From: Longitalea luteola
GTDB taxonomy: Bacteria > Bacteroidota > Bacteroidia > Chitinophagales > Chitinophagaceae
Assembly: GCF_017356035.1 (NCBI RefSeq)
Contig: NZ_JAFIQX010000005.1
Location: 62,001-126,000 of the forward strand
Direction of reading: 5' to 3'
DNA: 64,000 nucleotides
Shown here: positions 34,759 to 43,529 of the stretch, piece by piece
Layout of the letters: every line of letters starts with the position of its first letter
How positions within the stretch are numbered: position 1 is the stretch's first letter
The notes under the pieces: generated by a model
The model's input: only the letters and a program-made list of their open reading frames with translations
Told to the model about the DNA's origin: nothing
Databases searched by the model: none
Position numbers and translations under genes: made by a program

Positions 34759-35598
34759 ATGGCACTGAAAAAATACAAACCGATCACAGCAGGTACGCGT
34801 TGGAGAATCGGAAATGCGTATGCTGAAATCACTACCGATACACCAGAAAGAAGCCTGCTGGAAAAAGTAAAAGCAACCGGCGGCCGTAATGCTCAGGGTA
34901 GAAGATCGATGCGTTATATCGGTGGCGGACACAAGAAGATGTACCGTATCATCGATTTCAAACGTAACAAAAAAGATATTCCCGGTACTGTAGCCTCTAT
35001 CGAGTACGATCCAAACCGTACTGCATTTATCGCATTGATCAACTATGCAGACGGTGAAAAAAGATATATCCTGGCACCCCAGGGCTTACAAGTTGGCGCT
35101 ACCATCCTGGCTGGCGACGCTGTAGCTCCTGAAGTTGGTAATGCGCTTCAAATGAAGAACATGCCACTGGGTACCAACATCCATAATATTGAATTGCAAC
35201 CTGGTCAGGGCGGCAAACTGGTACGCAGTGCCGGTACTTCTGCCCAGCTCACCAACAAGGAAGAGAAATACGCTGTATTGAAAATGCCTTCTGGCGAGTT
35301 GAGAAAGATCCTCATCAATTGCTATGCTACTGTAGGTGTGGTAAGCAACGGCGATCACAACCTTGAAATGATGGGTAAAGCTGGTCGTAACCGTTGGAGA
35401 GGCATCCGCCCACGTAACCGTGGTGTAGCCATGAACCCTGTAGATCACCCAATGGGTGGTGGTGAAGGTAAGGCTTCAGGTGGTCATCCGCGTTCAAGAA
35501 CCGGTAAATACGCCAAAGGTCTGAAAACACGTAAGACAGGTAAAGGAAGCGATAAACTGATCATTCAACGTAAGAACGGCAAAAAACTGGCTAAGTAG
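34759..35598 (+). CDS. rplB: 50S ribosomal protein L2
   Basis: L2 is needed for subunit association and sits near the peptidyl-transferase centre. The 279-residue protein starts [15 protein letters not shown] and has the signature [20 protein letters not shown] near residue 222, which includes the conserved His, and ends in a basic tail ([14 protein letters not shown]). It is a few residues longer than the E. coli form. rpsS follows after 73 bases of A/T-rich repeat words. Confidence 0.98.
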   Translation: MALKKYKPITAGTRWRIGNAYAEITTDTPERSLLEKVKATGGRNAQGRRSMRYIGGGHKKMYRIIDFKRNKKDIPGTVASIEYDPNRTAFIALINYADGEKRYILAPQGLQVGATILAGDAVAPEVGNALQMKNMPLGTNIHNIELQPGQGGKLVRSAGTSAQLTNKEEKYAVLKMPSGELRKILINCYATVGVVSNGDHNLEMMGKAGRNRWRGIRPRNRGVAMNPVDHPMGGGEGKASGGHPRSRTGKYAKGLKTRKTGKGSDKLIIQRKNGKKLAK

Positions 35599-35619
35599 GT
35601 GAGTGGTCAATGATATATG

Positions 35620-35668
35620 GTGTATAAACCATTATCACATTATCAAATTATCGAATTATCAAATTAAA
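35620..35668. repeat. Word repeat (TTATCAAATTATC), right arm only, upstream of rpsS
   Basis: AACCATTATCACATTATC and ATTATCGAATTATCAAATTA words lie immediately upstream of the rpsS start. They are the complement of the GATAATTTGATAATGTG words at 41475 and 15050. No left arm is seen here. Confidence 0.6.
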
Positions 35669-35671
35669 GAT

Positions 35672-35944
35672 ATGGCTCGTTCAATAAAAAAAGGTCCTTA
35701 TGTAGCCGCCAAACTGGAGAAAAAAGTACTTGGCATCAACGATGGCAAAGCAAAGAAAGGTGTGATCAAAACCTGGAGCCGTCGTTCTACCATTACTCCG
35801 GATTTTGTAGGCCACACATTTGCTGTGCACAATGGCAACAAGTTCATACCAGTATATGTAACCGAATTCATGGTTGGCCATAAGCTGGGTGAGTTTGCTC
35901 CCACACGCCAGTTCAAAGGACACTCTAGTAAAAAAGTTGGTTAA
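35672..35944 (+). CDS. rpsS: 30S ribosomal protein S19
   Basis: S19 sits in the 30S head with S13 and contacts the A-site tRNA. The 90-residue protein starts [15 protein letters not shown] (ATG 35672) and has [20 protein letters not shown] and [15 protein letters not shown]. An open frame from 35603 runs through the word repeat and is not used. The stop is followed after 57 bases by rplV. Confidence 0.97.
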   Translation: MARSIKKGPYVAAKLEKKVLGINDGKAKKGVIKTWSRRSTITPDFVGHTFAVHNGNKFIPVYVTEFMVGHKLGEFAPTRQFKGHSSKKVG

Positions 35945-36001
35945 TAAAATTTCAATATTCCAGGTTGAAGGACCCGGGATCAGAAATCAGAAATAATAAA
36001 A

Positions 36002-36343
36002 ATGGAAGCTGTAGCAAAACTTAGAAACTATCCCACATCACCCCGCAGAATGCGTTTGCTGGCTGATGAAATACGTGGTGTTGAAGTGGAAAAAGCATTA
36101 GCGTTGCTGGAATTTCATCCTCAACACTCTGCCACTCCGCTGTTTAAATTATTAAAGAGCGCCATTAGTAACTGGGAGCAAAAGAACGAAGGACAAAGCG
36201 CTGCTGATGCCGGTTTAATTGTGAAAACGATCTATGTTGACGGCGCACGTACTTTGAAAAGAATGTTACCCGCTCCGCAAGGTAGGGCTTATCGCCTTCG
36301 CAAGCGCAGTAACCACGTAACCATAATCGTTGATGTTAAATAA
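36002..36343 (+). CDS. rplV: 50S ribosomal protein L22
   Basis: L22 lines the exit tunnel opposite L4. The 113-residue protein begins MEAVAKLRNYPTSPRRMRLL and has VKTIYVDGARTLKRMLPAPQ and RAYRLRKRSNHVTI, the normal C-terminal loop. It lacks an N-terminal extension. rpsC follows after 25 bases. Confidence 0.97.
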   Translation: MEAVAKLRNYPTSPRRMRLLADEIRGVEVEKALALLEFHPQHSATPLFKLLKSAISNWEQKNEGQSAADAGLIVKTIYVDGARTLKRMLPAPQGRAYRLRKRSNHVTIIVDVK

Positions 36344-36368
36344 TTAGCAAATTTTCAAATTATAATAA

Positions 36369-37169
36369 ATGGGTCAGAAAACGAATCCTATTGGTGCCAG
36401 GTTAGGGATTATCCGTGGTTGGGAATCTAACTGGTATGGTAACAAAAAAGATTTTTCTACCAAGTTGATCGAGGACAACAAGATCAGAACTTATCTGAAC
36501 GCCCGTATCAACAAAGGTGGTATCTCTAAAATAGTTATTGAGCGTACGCTGAATAAACTGATTGTTACCATTCACACATCTAAGCCTGGTATTATCATAG
36601 GTAAAGGTGGGAATGAAGTTGATCGCATTAAAGAAGAGCTGAAGAAACTGACAGGTAAAGAAGATGTGCAGATCAACATCCTTGAAATTCGTCGTCCCGA
36701 GCTGGATGCGATGATCGTAGGTGATACCATCGCCCGTCAGATCGAAAACCGTATTAACTACAAACGCGCCATCAAAATGGCTATCGCTTCTGCACTTCGT
36801 ATGGGTGCTGAAGGGATCAAAATAAAGATCAGCGGTCGTTTGGGTGGTGCTGAGATCGCCCGTACCGAAGAGATCAAACAAGGTCGTACACCATTGCATA
36901 CCCTGCGTATGGATATCGACTACGCCAACGTATTTGCGTTGACTGTTTACGGTAAGATCGGTATCAAAGTATGGATCTGTAAAGGTGAAATACTGGGTAA
37001 GAGAGATCTGAACCCCAACTTCGTAGGTGGTAAGAGCGATGTAAGCGACAGAAGAGACAGAAGGGAAGGTGAAGGTGGCCATGGCGGTCATCGCGGTGAC
37101 AGAAGAGGTGGTGGCGACAGAAGAGGCGGCGGCGATCGCAGAGGCGGCGACAGAAACAGACAAGACTAA
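36369..37169 (+). CDS. rpsC: 30S ribosomal protein S3 with an Arg/Gly-rich tail
   Basis: S3 lines the mRNA entry channel and has helicase-like activity with S4. The first 215 residues are the usual protein: [14 protein letters not shown], a KH domain with [20 protein letters not shown] near residue 74, and [15 protein letters not shown]. The C terminus adds about 35 residues rich in Arg, Gly and Asp ([19 protein letters not shown]), making 266 residues. The DNA of the tail is a short tandem repeat of AGAGGCGGCGA words, so it may vary in length. Confidence 0.97.
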   Translation: MGQKTNPIGARLGIIRGWESNWYGNKKDFSTKLIEDNKIRTYLNARINKGGISKIVIERTLNKLIVTIHTSKPGIIIGKGGNEVDRIKEELKKLTGKEDVQINILEIRRPELDAMIVGDTIARQIENRINYKRAIKMAIASALRMGAEGIKIKISGRLGGAEIARTEEIKQGRTPLHTLRMDIDYANVFALTVYGKIGIKVWICKGEILGKRDLNPNFVGGKSDVSDRRDRREGEGGHGGHRGDRRGGGDRRGGGDRRGGDRNRQD

Positions 37170-37250
37170 TGTTCCAATGTGCAAATTCGGAAATGTGCAA
37201 ATCCTAATTTTCACATTTGCTAATTTTTTAAATTTTTCAAATTTTAGATA
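37170..37250. repeat. Inverted word repeat between rpsC and rplP
   Basis: AATGTGCAAATTCGGAAATG and GTGCAAATCCTAATTT words pair with TTTCACATTTGCTAATTT. The arms are short (about 12 bases) and A/T-rich. rplP starts two bases after. Confidence 0.6.
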
Positions 37251-37251
37251 A

Positions 37252-37671
37252 ATGTTACAGCCAAAAAGGACGAAACACAGGAAGGCGCAGAAGGGCCGTA
37301 TCCGCGAGGTAGCTAAACGTGGTACTACCATCTCTTTTGGTTCTTTCGGTTTGAAAGCTCAGGAAGCTATCTGGTTAACAAACCGTCAGATCGAAGCTGC
37401 CCGCCAGGCAATGACCCGCGCTATGAAGCGTGAAGGTAATGTTTGGATCCGCATATTTCCTGACAAACCTATTACCCGCAAGCCACTTGAAGTGAGAATG
37501 GGTAAAGGTAAAGGTAACCCTGAATTCTGGGCTGCAGTAGTTGAACCAGGTCGCATTTTGTTCGAGTGCGATGGTGTATCAGAAGCAGTAGCAAAAGAAG
37601 CCATGGAACTGGCGGCTCAAAAACTGCCTATCAAAACCAAGTTCGTTGTAAGACGCGACTATAGTGCATAA
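37252..37671 (+). CDS. rplP: 50S ribosomal protein L16
   Basis: L16 is near the A-site of the 50S subunit and is essential for its peptidyl-transferase function. The 139-residue protein begins [17 protein letters not shown] and has [20 protein letters not shown] and [21 protein letters not shown], the family signature. Length is as in E. coli. The stop is followed by 59 bases of word repeat. Confidence 0.97.
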   Translation: MLQPKRTKHRKAQKGRIREVAKRGTTISFGSFGLKAQEAIWLTNRQIEAARQAMTRAMKREGNVWIRIFPDKPITRKPLEVRMGKGKGNPEFWAAVVEPGRILFECDGVSEAVAKEAMELAAQKLPIKTKFVVRRDYSA

Positions 37672-37729
37672 TTTGCTAATGGGGTTTTAATTATCACATT
37701 AACTAATTATCGAATTATCAAATTAATTA
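37672..37729. repeat. Short word repeat between rplP and rpmC
   Basis: TTTGCTAATGGGG and TTATCACATTAACTAATTAT words fill the gap, the right part being the complement of the TTAGCTAATGTG words used at neighbouring loci. Confidence 0.55.
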
Positions 37730-37730
37730 T

Positions 37731-37940
37731 ATGGCAAAGAGAATCGATTTCGTAAAAAGCCTGAAGGATATGAGTGATGCAGATCTGAAAGCCCGGATCC
37801 AGGAAGATGAACTGCGGCTAAAAAAGCTGGAGTTTGCTCATGCAATTTCTCCCCTGGAAAATCCGATGAGCATTCGCGACCTGCGCAGGGATGTGGCTCG
37901 TTTGAAAACAGAATTAAGAAAAAAGGAATTGGCAAAATAA
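37731..37940 (+). CDS. rpmC: 50S ribosomal protein L29
   Basis: L29 is a two-helix protein at the tunnel exit near L23. The 69-residue protein begins MAKRIDFVKSLKDMSDADLK and ends in a Lys-rich helix (ARLKTELRKKELAK) with the usual heptad pattern. Length is normal. Confidence 0.95.
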   Translation: MAKRIDFVKSLKDMSDADLKARIQEDELRLKKLEFAHAISPLENPMSIRDLRRDVARLKTELRKKELAK

Positions 37941-38012
37941 TATGCTAATTAGCCAATGTGCTAATATGCTAATGGTTAGAGTTATCACATTAGCTAATTA
38001 TCAAAGATCAAA
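37940..38012. repeat. Periodic-arm inverted repeat between rpmC and rpsQ
   Basis: GCTAATTAGCCAATGTGCTA in the left arm pairs with TTATCACATTAGCTAATTAT in the right arm with only a few mismatches. Spacer bases are GCTAATGGTTAGAG. This is one of the cleanest short examples of the element. Confidence 0.8.
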
Positions 38013-38021
38013 TTTATTATA

Positions 38022-38279
38022 ATGTCTGACAGAAATTTGCGTAAAACAAGAATTGGGGTTGTTACCAGCAACAGAATGGAAAAAACCATTACTGTTTCTG
38101 TAGAAAGAAGAGTAAAACACCCCATCTACGGTAAGTTCGTAAAGAAGACTACCAAATTCCACGCTCATGATGAAAAAAATGAGTGCACCATAGGCGATAC
38201 TGTTCGCATTATGGAAACCCGTCCCCTGAGCAAAACTAAACGCTGGAGACTGGTAGAAGTAGTTGAAAAGGCGAAGTAA
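38022..38279 (+). CDS. rpsQ: 30S ribosomal protein S17
   Basis: S17 is a primary 16S rRNA binding protein with an OB fold. The 85-residue protein begins [20 protein letters not shown] and contains [20 protein letters not shown] and [17 protein letters not shown], the S17 signature. The 123-bp gap after it holds a hairpin. Confidence 0.97.
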   Translation: MSDRNLRKTRIGVVTSNRMEKTITVSVERRVKHPIYGKFVKKTTKFHAHDEKNECTIGDTVRIMETRPLSKTKRWRLVEVVEKAK

Positions 38280-38283
38280 TATA

Positions 38284-38317
38284 GCTGTTGGCGCAGGAAT
38301 GCAAGCCTGCCGCCAGC
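38284..38317. repeat. Hairpin between rpsQ and rplN
   Basis: GCTGTTGGCGCAGG and CCTGCCGCCAGC pair with a bulge around AATGCAAG. It has no T-run and so is not a classical terminator. Word repeats (GGCTAAAGGCTGAGAGCTAA) follow at about 38371. Confidence 0.6.
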
Positions 38318-38402
38318 GACGATTTCAAATAAATTATTAATCATTCGCTATTGGTCCCGATACCCTTCGGGGCTAAAGGCTGAGAGCTAAAAAGCTAATA
38401 AA

Positions 38403-38771
38403 ATGATTCAGCAAGAGTCCAGATTAAATGTAGCTGATAACAGTGGCGCCAAAGAAGTACTGTGTATCCGTGTACTGGGAAACAGCGGCCAGGATTACGC
38501 CAAGATAGGCGATAAAATTGTAGTGACCGTTAAGGATGCTATTCCGGCCGGTGGTATTAAAAAAGGCACTGTTACCAAAGCGGTAATTGTTCGTACCAAG
38601 AATAAGTTACGCCGCAAAGACGGATCTTATATCCGGTTTGATGACAATGCCGTAGTGCTGTTGAATCAGTCAGATGAGCCACGCGGTACCCGTATTTTCG
38701 GACCCGTTGCCAGAGAGCTGCGTGATAAAGGTTACATGAAGATTATTTCTTTGGCTCCGGAAGTTTTATAA
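38403..38771 (+). CDS. rplN: 50S ribosomal protein L14
   Basis: L14 lies at the subunit interface and binds the silencing factor RsfS. The 122-residue protein begins [20 protein letters not shown] and has the L14 signature [20 protein letters not shown] and [20 protein letters not shown]. Length is standard. Confidence 0.97.
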   Translation: MIQQESRLNVADNSGAKEVLCIRVLGNSGQDYAKIGDKIVVTVKDAIPAGGIKKGTVTKAVIVRTKNKLRRKDGSYIRFDDNAVVLLNQSDEPRGTRIFGPVARELRDKGYMKIISLAPEVL

Positions 38772-38873
38772 AAAACAAGCTGCAAGCTGTAAGCTCCGCG
38801 CTTCACGCTTGCATGAAATATAATTGAAAACGGCTTTAAGCCTGCAGCTTGCAGCTTTTAGCTAAAAGCTTAA
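38772..38873. repeat. Periodic-arm inverted repeat (AAGCTGCAAGCTG words)
   Basis: AAGCTGCAAGCTGTAAGCTC in the left arm pairs with AAGCCTGCAGCTTGCAGCTT in the right arm. It fills the gap between rplN and rplX. Its words are not used at any other locus seen in the window, but the architecture is the same. Confidence 0.85.
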
Positions 38874-38878
38874 ATAAA

Positions 38879-39217
38879 ATGAGCAACAGATTCAAACCAA
38901 AGTTTAATATTAAAAAAGGCGACACCGTAGTAGTTATTGCCGGTGACGACAAAGACGCTAAGAAGCCCCGCAAGGTACTGGAAGTATTTCCGGAGAAATC
39001 CCGTGTGCTGGTGGAAGGCGTAAACATTGTTACCCGCCATACCAAGCCTTCTGCACGTAATACCCGTGGCGGTATTGTAAAAAAAGAAGCTGCCATTCAC
39101 ATCTCTAATGTGATGTTGTGGGATGCTAAAGCCGGAGCTGGTGTGAAAGTAAAACGTACCCGTGAAGAAGGAAAACTGGTGCGTGTTTCTAAAAAATCCG
39201 GTGAAGCCATTAAATAA
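38879..39217 (+). CDS. rplX: 50S ribosomal protein L24
   Basis: L24 is an assembly initiator for the 50S subunit. The 112-residue protein begins MSNRFKPKFNIKKGDTVVVI (ATG 38879) with a KOW motif, GDDKDAKKPRKVLEVFPEKS, and a basic end. A start at 38849 would add ten residues translated from the repeat and is rejected. Confidence 0.96.
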   Translation: MSNRFKPKFNIKKGDTVVVIAGDDKDAKKPRKVLEVFPEKSRVLVEGVNIVTRHTKPSARNTRGGIVKKEAAIHISNVMLWDAKAGAGVKVKRTREEGKLVRVSKKSGEAIK

Positions 39218-39232
39218 CTATCGATTATCAAT

Positions 39233-39271
39233 TGCGTTATGCTGTTTGCCTCAGGCATTAAACATAACGCG
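39233..39271. repeat. Hairpin between rplX and rplE
   Basis: GCGTTATG at the left pairs with CATAACGC at the right around TGCCTCAGGCA, itself a small palindrome. It has no T-run. Confidence 0.6.
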
Positions 39272-39286
39272 CTAAGCTAAATAAAA

Positions 39287-39856
39287 ATGTCTACAACAAA
39301 ATACACTCCAAGGCTGGCAGACAAGTACAAAAAAGAAGTTGTACCTGCTTTAATGAAACGTTTCAGCTATAGCACAGTGATGCAGTGTCCCCGTTTGGAA
39401 AAGATCTGCATCAACCGTGGTGTGAACGGTGCCGTTTCTGACAAAAAGCTCGTGGATGTGGCCATTGATGAGCTGACAATGATCTCTGGTCAGAAGGCAA
39501 CTCCAACCATGTCTAAAAAAGACATCTCTAACTTTAAGTTGCGTAAGAACATGCCGATCGGCGCCCGCGTTACTTTGCGTGGTACTAAAATGTACGAGTT
39601 CCTCGACAGGCTGATCGCTACTTCTTTACCTCGTGTACGTGACTTCAAAGGGATCAATGATAAAGCTTTCGACGGCCGTGGTAACTACACCCTGGGTGTA
39701 ACCGAGCAGATCATCTTCCCCGAGATCGACATCGACAAGGTGAACAAGATCACTGGTATGGATATCACTTTTGTGACTACTGCCCAAACCAATGAAGAGG
39801 CTTATGAGCTGTTGAAAGAACTGGGTATGCCGTTCAAAGGAGCAAAGAAAGATTAA
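39287..39856 (+). CDS. rplE: 50S ribosomal protein L5
   Basis: L5 binds 5S rRNA and contacts the P-site tRNA. The 189-residue protein begins [20 protein letters not shown] and has [37 protein letters not shown] and [20 protein letters not shown]. It is a little longer than the E. coli protein (178). The 113-bp gap to rpsN contains AATCTCTAAATCTCAAAATC words. Confidence 0.97.
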   Translation: MSTTKYTPRLADKYKKEVVPALMKRFSYSTVMQCPRLEKICINRGVNGAVSDKKLVDVAIDELTMISGQKATPTMSKKDISNFKLRKNMPIGARVTLRGTKMYEFLDRLIATSLPRVRDFKGINDKAFDGRGNYTLGVTEQIIFPEIDIDKVNKITGMDITFVTTAQTNEEAYELLKELGMPFKGAKKD

Positions 39857-39969
39857 GTTATAAAATATAAAGTTTAGGAGACGCGGGAAACAGGAAGCAG
39901 GAATTAAAAGACAGGAATTGCGTGATCCCGGAATCTCTAAATCTCAAAATCTCAAAATTTACAATAATT

Positions 39970-40239
39970 ATGGCTAAAGAGTCAGTTAAAGCCAGACAAA
40001 GAAAAAGAGAACGTATGGTAGCTCAGCATGCCGAAAAACGTGCTGCACTGAAAGCTGCCGGCGATTGGAAAGCTTTAGATGAAATGCCGAAGAACTCTTC
40101 GAAAGTTCGTCTGAAAAACCGTTGCCAGTTAACTGGTCGTCCGAAAGGATATATCCGTTACTTCGGCATGAGCCGTGTTACGTTCCGTGATATGGCCTTA
40201 GCGGGTAAAATTCCAGGAGTAAGAAAAGCTTCCTGGTAA
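39970..40239 (+). CDS. rpsN: 30S ribosomal protein S14 (zinc-free form)
   Basis: S14 packs into the 30S head. The 89-residue protein begins [20 protein letters not shown] and has [20 protein letters not shown] and [17 protein letters not shown]. It carries only one Cys and no CxxC pairs, so it is the long, zinc-independent type. A start at 39922 would add 16 residues from repeat DNA and is rejected. Confidence 0.96.
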   Translation: MAKESVKARQRKRERMVAQHAEKRAALKAAGDWKALDEMPKNSSKVRLKNRCQLTGRPKGYIRYFGMSRVTFRDMALAGKIPGVRKASW

Positions 40240-40341
40240 GGCAAGGCACCACGTGCAAGCCTTTCAAACTAGAAGAGCAAGCCTGTAAGCAGGGACTACT
40301 CTTGAATAAAATTATTAAAACTGTTTTAATTAAATATAAAC

Positions 40342-40740
40342 ATGGTTACTGATCCCATAGCAGACTTCCTGACCAGAATTCGTAATGCGCAGATGGCGGG
40401 ACACCGGATTGTTGAGATCCCGGCTTCTAATCTGAAAAAACGTATTACTGAAATATTGTACGATCAGGGATACATTCTGAAATACAAATTTGAGGATGAT
40501 AACAAACAGGGCGTTATCAAAATAGCGTTGAAATATGATCCTCAAAGTAAAGAGCCTGCTATCAAATCTCTGGAAAGGATCAGCCGTCCTGGTTTACGTC
40601 AGTACGCCAGCCCTGCTGAGTTCAAAAGAGTAAAAAATGGTTTGGGCGTTGCCATTGTGAGCACATCACAAGGTGTTATGACCGACAAGCAAGCGAAAAG
40701 CCAGAACGTTGGCGGCGAAGTTCTTTGCTACATCTATTAA
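40342..40740 (+). CDS. rpsH: 30S ribosomal protein S8
   Basis: S8 binds helix 21 of 16S rRNA early in assembly; in E. coli it also represses the spc operon. The 132-residue protein begins [20 protein letters not shown] and ends [19 protein letters not shown], the family signature. Self-regulation cannot be seen here. Confidence 0.97.
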   Translation: MVTDPIADFLTRIRNAQMAGHRIVEIPASNLKKRITEILYDQGYILKYKFEDDNKQGVIKIALKYDPQSKEPAIKSLERISRPGLRQYASPAEFKRVKNGLGVAIVSTSQGVMTDKQAKSQNVGGEVLCYIY

Positions 40741-40820
40741 TAATATGCTAATGTGATAATTAGCTGATGTGATGATGAATTTTAATTATCAAATTATCAC
40801 ATTATCAAATTATCACATTT
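40741..40820. repeat. Periodic-arm inverted repeat between rpsH and rplF
   Basis: TATGCTAATGTGATAATTAG in the left arm pairs with TTATCAAATTATCACATTAT in the right arm. The remaining 99 bases to rplF have no repeat or promoter that I can support. Confidence 0.8.
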
Positions 40821-40919
40821 CCGATGTTCCCGGATACATTAAGCCCTTACCTATAGGGGCTGACCGGTCCGACGAACTTAGTATAATGAAGAAAATCTTT
40901 AAAACTCAAAACATTAGTT

Positions 40920-41474
40920 ATGTCTCGTATAGGTAAAAAACCGGTGCCTGTTACAGGTGGCGTAAACATCACAGTGAGCCCTGATAATGTGATCACTGTT
41001 AAAGGTCCTAAAGGCGAATTGAAACAGGCCATTGACCGGGATATCAAAGTAACTGTAGAGAATGGTGAAGTTGTATTCACCCGTCCTACCGACCAGATCC
41101 GTCACCGTGCATTGCATGGTTTGTACCGTGCGCTGGTAGCCAACATGGTGAAAGGTGTTACTGAAGGTTTTACAAAAAGACTGGAGTTGGTTGGGGTAGG
41201 TTATAAAGCAAGCAACCAGGGTAACCTGCTGGATCTGTCACTGGGTTATTCTCACAATATATTGTTTGAAATTCCCAAGGAATTGAAAGTAACCACCGCC
41301 CAGGAAAAAGGGGAGAACCCGAAGATCACCCTGGAAGGTATCGACAAACAATTACTGGGACAGGTTGCCGCTAAATTACGCAGCTTACGTAAACCTGAGC
41401 CTTACAAAGGAAAAGGTGTTAAATATATTGGCGAGCATATTCGTCGTAAAGCTGGTAAAGCAGCTGGTAAATAA
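40920..41474 (+). CDS. rplF: 50S ribosomal protein L6
   Basis: L6 lies near the elongation-factor site of the 50S subunit. The 184-residue protein begins MSRIGKKPVPVTGGVNITVS and has SPDNVITVKGPKGELKQAID and the C-terminal signature PEPYKGKGVKYIGEHIRRKA. Both repeated alpha/beta domains are intact. Confidence 0.97.
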   Translation: MSRIGKKPVPVTGGVNITVSPDNVITVKGPKGELKQAIDRDIKVTVENGEVVFTRPTDQIRHRALHGLYRALVANMVKGVTEGFTKRLELVGVGYKASNQGNLLDLSLGYSHNILFEIPKELKVTTAQEKGENPKITLEGIDKQLLGQVAAKLRSLRKPEPYKGKGVKYIGEHIRRKAGKAAGK

Positions 41475-41605
41475 TTAGCTAATTAGCTAATGTGATAATT
41501 TGATAATGAGTTCCCGATAAGATTGCTTAAATTTTATCGGGAACCTCAAAAATCAAAAGGTTCATTATCAAATTATCGAATTATCAAATTATCAAATTGG
41601 TTCTC
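41475..41605. repeat. Periodic-arm inverted repeat with nested hairpin, upstream of rplR
   Basis: TTAGCTAATTAGCTAATGTG and GATAATTTGATAATG words form the left arm; the complement TTATCAAATTATCGAATTAT forms the right. Nested within, GTTCCCGATAA and TTATCGGGAAC pair perfectly. The frame through the right arm is open into rplR but is not coding. Confidence 0.85.
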
Positions 41606-41636
41606 CGGCAGTATCGGAGGGCATAAAATAAAAGCA

Positions 41637-41990
41637 ATGAATACCAAATTAGAACAAAGGCAGAAGATCCGCTACCGCATCCGTAAGAAGGTAGCTGGCA
41701 CCGCTGAAAAGCCCCGGCTGGCTGTATTTCGCAGCAACAGCGATATTTATGTACAGCTGATCGACGATAATAAAGGCTTTACACTGGCTGCCGCTTCTTC
41801 CCGTGATAAGGATATCAGCGCTCAGAAAGGTACCAAAATTGAAAAAAGCAAACTGGTAGGTCAGGCTATTGCCCGCAAAGCAAAAGACCTGGGTATTGCC
41901 AAGATCGTTTTCGACCGTGGTGGTAACCTGTATCATGGCCGTGTACAGGCTGTTGCCGAAGGTGCCCGTGAAGGAGGCCTTGAATTTTAA
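41637..41990 (+). CDS. rplR: 50S ribosomal protein L18
   Basis: L18 binds 5S rRNA with L5 and L25. The 117-residue protein begins [20 protein letters not shown] (ATG 41637) and has [10 protein letters not shown]-type motif [20 protein letters not shown] and [20 protein letters not shown]. An upstream start at 41523 would add 38 residues of repeat and is rejected. rpsE follows after 43 bases. Confidence 0.97.
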   Translation: MNTKLEQRQKIRYRIRKKVAGTAEKPRLAVFRSNSDIYVQLIDDNKGFTLAAASSRDKDISAQKGTKIEKSKLVGQAIARKAKDLGIAKIVFDRGGNLYHGRVQAVAEGAREGGLEF

Positions 41991-42033
41991 GACAATTCAC
42001 ATTTTACAATTCCGATAATTTCAAATAGAAATA

Positions 42034-42552
42034 ATGGCAAAAGTTAATTTAAACAGGGTTAAAGCCGGCGATATCGAGCTGAAAGAGAAAGTTGTGGCTA
42101 TTAACCGCGTTGTTAAAACAACCAAAGGTGGTCGCGCTTTCAGTTTTTCTGCCCTGGTAGTAGTAGGTAACGGAAACGGTGTGGTAGGTCATGGTCTGGG
42201 AAAAGCTAAAGAAGTACAGGAAGCAATTACCAAAGGTATCGAAGACGCCAAAAAGAACCTGATTAAAGTGCCTATCATGCACGGAACCATCCCCCACGAC
42301 CAATGGGCTAAAGAAGGTGCTGCCAAGGTGCTGGTTAAGCCTGCTGCTCATGGTACCGGTGTGATCGCCGGAGGTAGCATGCGTGCTGTGCTGGAAAGCG
42401 CCGGTATCACCGACGTTCTCGCAAAGTCACTGGGTTCTGCTAACCCTCATAACGTGGTAAAAGCTACTTTCAAAGCACTGGCTTTACTGCGTGAACCGGT
42501 TACCGTTGCCCGTCAGCGCAAACTGAACCTGAAGAAAGTATTTAACGGGTAA
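42034..42552 (+). CDS. rpsE: 30S ribosomal protein S5
   Basis: S5 helps translation accuracy and lies at the mRNA entry site with S3 and S4. The 172-residue protein begins [20 protein letters not shown] and has [35 protein letters not shown] and [16 protein letters not shown]. Both S5 domains are complete. A short GC-rich stretch follows. Confidence 0.97.
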   Translation: MAKVNLNRVKAGDIELKEKVVAINRVVKTTKGGRAFSFSALVVVGNGNGVVGHGLGKAKEVQEAITKGIEDAKKNLIKVPIMHGTIPHDQWAKEGAAKVLVKPAAHGTGVIAGGSMRAVLESAGITDVLAKSLGSANPHNVVKATFKALALLREPVTVARQRKLNLKKVFNG

Positions 42553-42652
42553 GCACCCCCTAACCCCCTAAAGGGGGAACAATTAGGAAAACCGTTAATT
42601 GAAATAATTTCAAAACTTTAAATTTCTCTGCTGAATAGTGGAGATAGAGGGT

Positions 42653-42832
42653 ATGAAAAAGATTAAAATCACTTTAGTAAAAAGTCCTATTGATCGTCCT
42701 GAGCGCCAGAAACTGACGTTGCAGGCCCTGGGCTTGAACAAGACCAACGCGTCGAAAGAAGTTGAAGCAACTCCACAGATCCTGGGTATGGTTCGCAAAG
42801 TAACCCACCTGGTAAAAGTTGAGGAAGCATAA
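42653..42832 (+). CDS. rpmD: 50S ribosomal protein L30
   Basis: L30 is a small protein of the 50S subunit. The 59-residue protein begins MKKIKITLVKSPIDRPERQK and has LQALGLNKTNASKEVEATPQ and LGMVRKVTHLVKVEEA. A GTG at 42638 gives five more residues; the ATG at 42653 is preferred. Confidence 0.95.
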   Translation: MKKIKITLVKSPIDRPERQKLTLQALGLNKTNASKEVEATPQILGMVRKVTHLVKVEEA

Positions 42833-42834
42833 CC

Positions 42835-42962
42835 AATTAGCTAATTAGCTGATTTGCTAATGAAAACTTTCATTCTGAGGAATTGATTGTTTTTATTGGC
42901 AAATCATTATTTTTGCCGGCTTTTATTAGCACATTAGCAAATTAGCACATTATCAAATTAAT
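42835..42962. repeat. Periodic-arm inverted repeat between rpmD and rplO
   Basis: TTAGCTAATTAGCTGATTTG plus CTAATG forms the left arm; TTTATTAGCACATTAGCAAA and TTAGCACATTATC form the right arm. The spacer, about 60 bases, holds ATTCTGAGGAATTG and a second short palindrome, TTGGCAAATCATTATTTTTG. Confidence 0.85.
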
Positions 42963-43003
42963 TAAAGCGAGGGGCGATTCCCCGTAAGTAAAAATCAAGA
43001 AAG

Positions 43004-43453
43004 ATGAAATTACATGAATTGAAGCCTGCGAAAGGCGCAACGCACAGAGAAAAACGTTTAGGTCGTGGTGAAGCTTCCGGTAAAGGTGGAACTTCTACAA
43101 AAGGTAACAAAGGTAGTCAGAGCCGTGCCGGTTATCAACGGAAGAACGCACATGAAGGCGGTCAGATGCCAATTCAACGTCGTTTGCCCAAACGCGGTTT
43201 CAAAAATCCGTTCCGTGTTGAGTATAAAGTGTTTAATCTGGGTCAGATAGATCACCTGGTAGAAAAATACGAACTGTCAGACTTTAACCATGAAACACTG
43301 AGAGAGTGGGGACTGGTTGGTCAAACAGAGAAAATTAAAATATTAGGTAACGGTGAACTGAAAGCTAAAGTTACTTTCAAGGTAAATGCTATCAGTGAAA
43401 AAGCAAAGCAGGCTGTTGAAGCTGCTGGTGGTTCAGTAGAATTGGTAAAGTAA
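43004..43453 (+). CDS. rplO: 50S ribosomal protein L15
   Basis: L15 assembles late in the 50S subunit. The 149-residue protein begins MKLHELKPAKGATHREKRLG and has RGEASGKGGTSTKGNKGSQS, the Gly/Arg-rich N-terminal arm, and GFKNPFRVEYKVFNLGQIDH. A stem with a T-run follows and may limit read-through into secY. Confidence 0.97.
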   Translation: MKLHELKPAKGATHREKRLGRGEASGKGGTSTKGNKGSQSRAGYQRKNAHEGGQMPIQRRLPKRGFKNPFRVEYKVFNLGQIDHLVEKYELSDFNHETLREWGLVGQTEKIKILGNGELKAKVTFKVNAISEKAKQAVEAAGGSVELVK

Positions 43454-43470
43454 TTTTTCCTAACTTGCAT

Positions 43471-43496
43471 AGACGCATAAACCATGCGTCTTTTTT
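43471..43496 (+). terminator. Terminator-like stem between rplO and secY
   Basis: AGACGCAT and ATGCGTCT pair perfectly around AAACC and are followed by TTTTTT. It suggests that part of the ribosomal transcript ends before secY, or a transcript-level dosing step. Confidence 0.75.
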
Positions 43497-43529
43497 GTTA
43501 GAGGGAAATTTAAAAATCTTGGCAAATCC

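Noticed and set aside
36402-37331. A 309-codon frame on the minus strand across rpsC
   Set aside because: It is antisense to a certain ribosomal protein gene and has no signal of its own beyond lack of stop codons.
41523-41636. N-terminal extension of rplR by 38 codons
   Set aside because: The frame runs through the inverted repeat; the [12 protein letters not shown] start fits L18.
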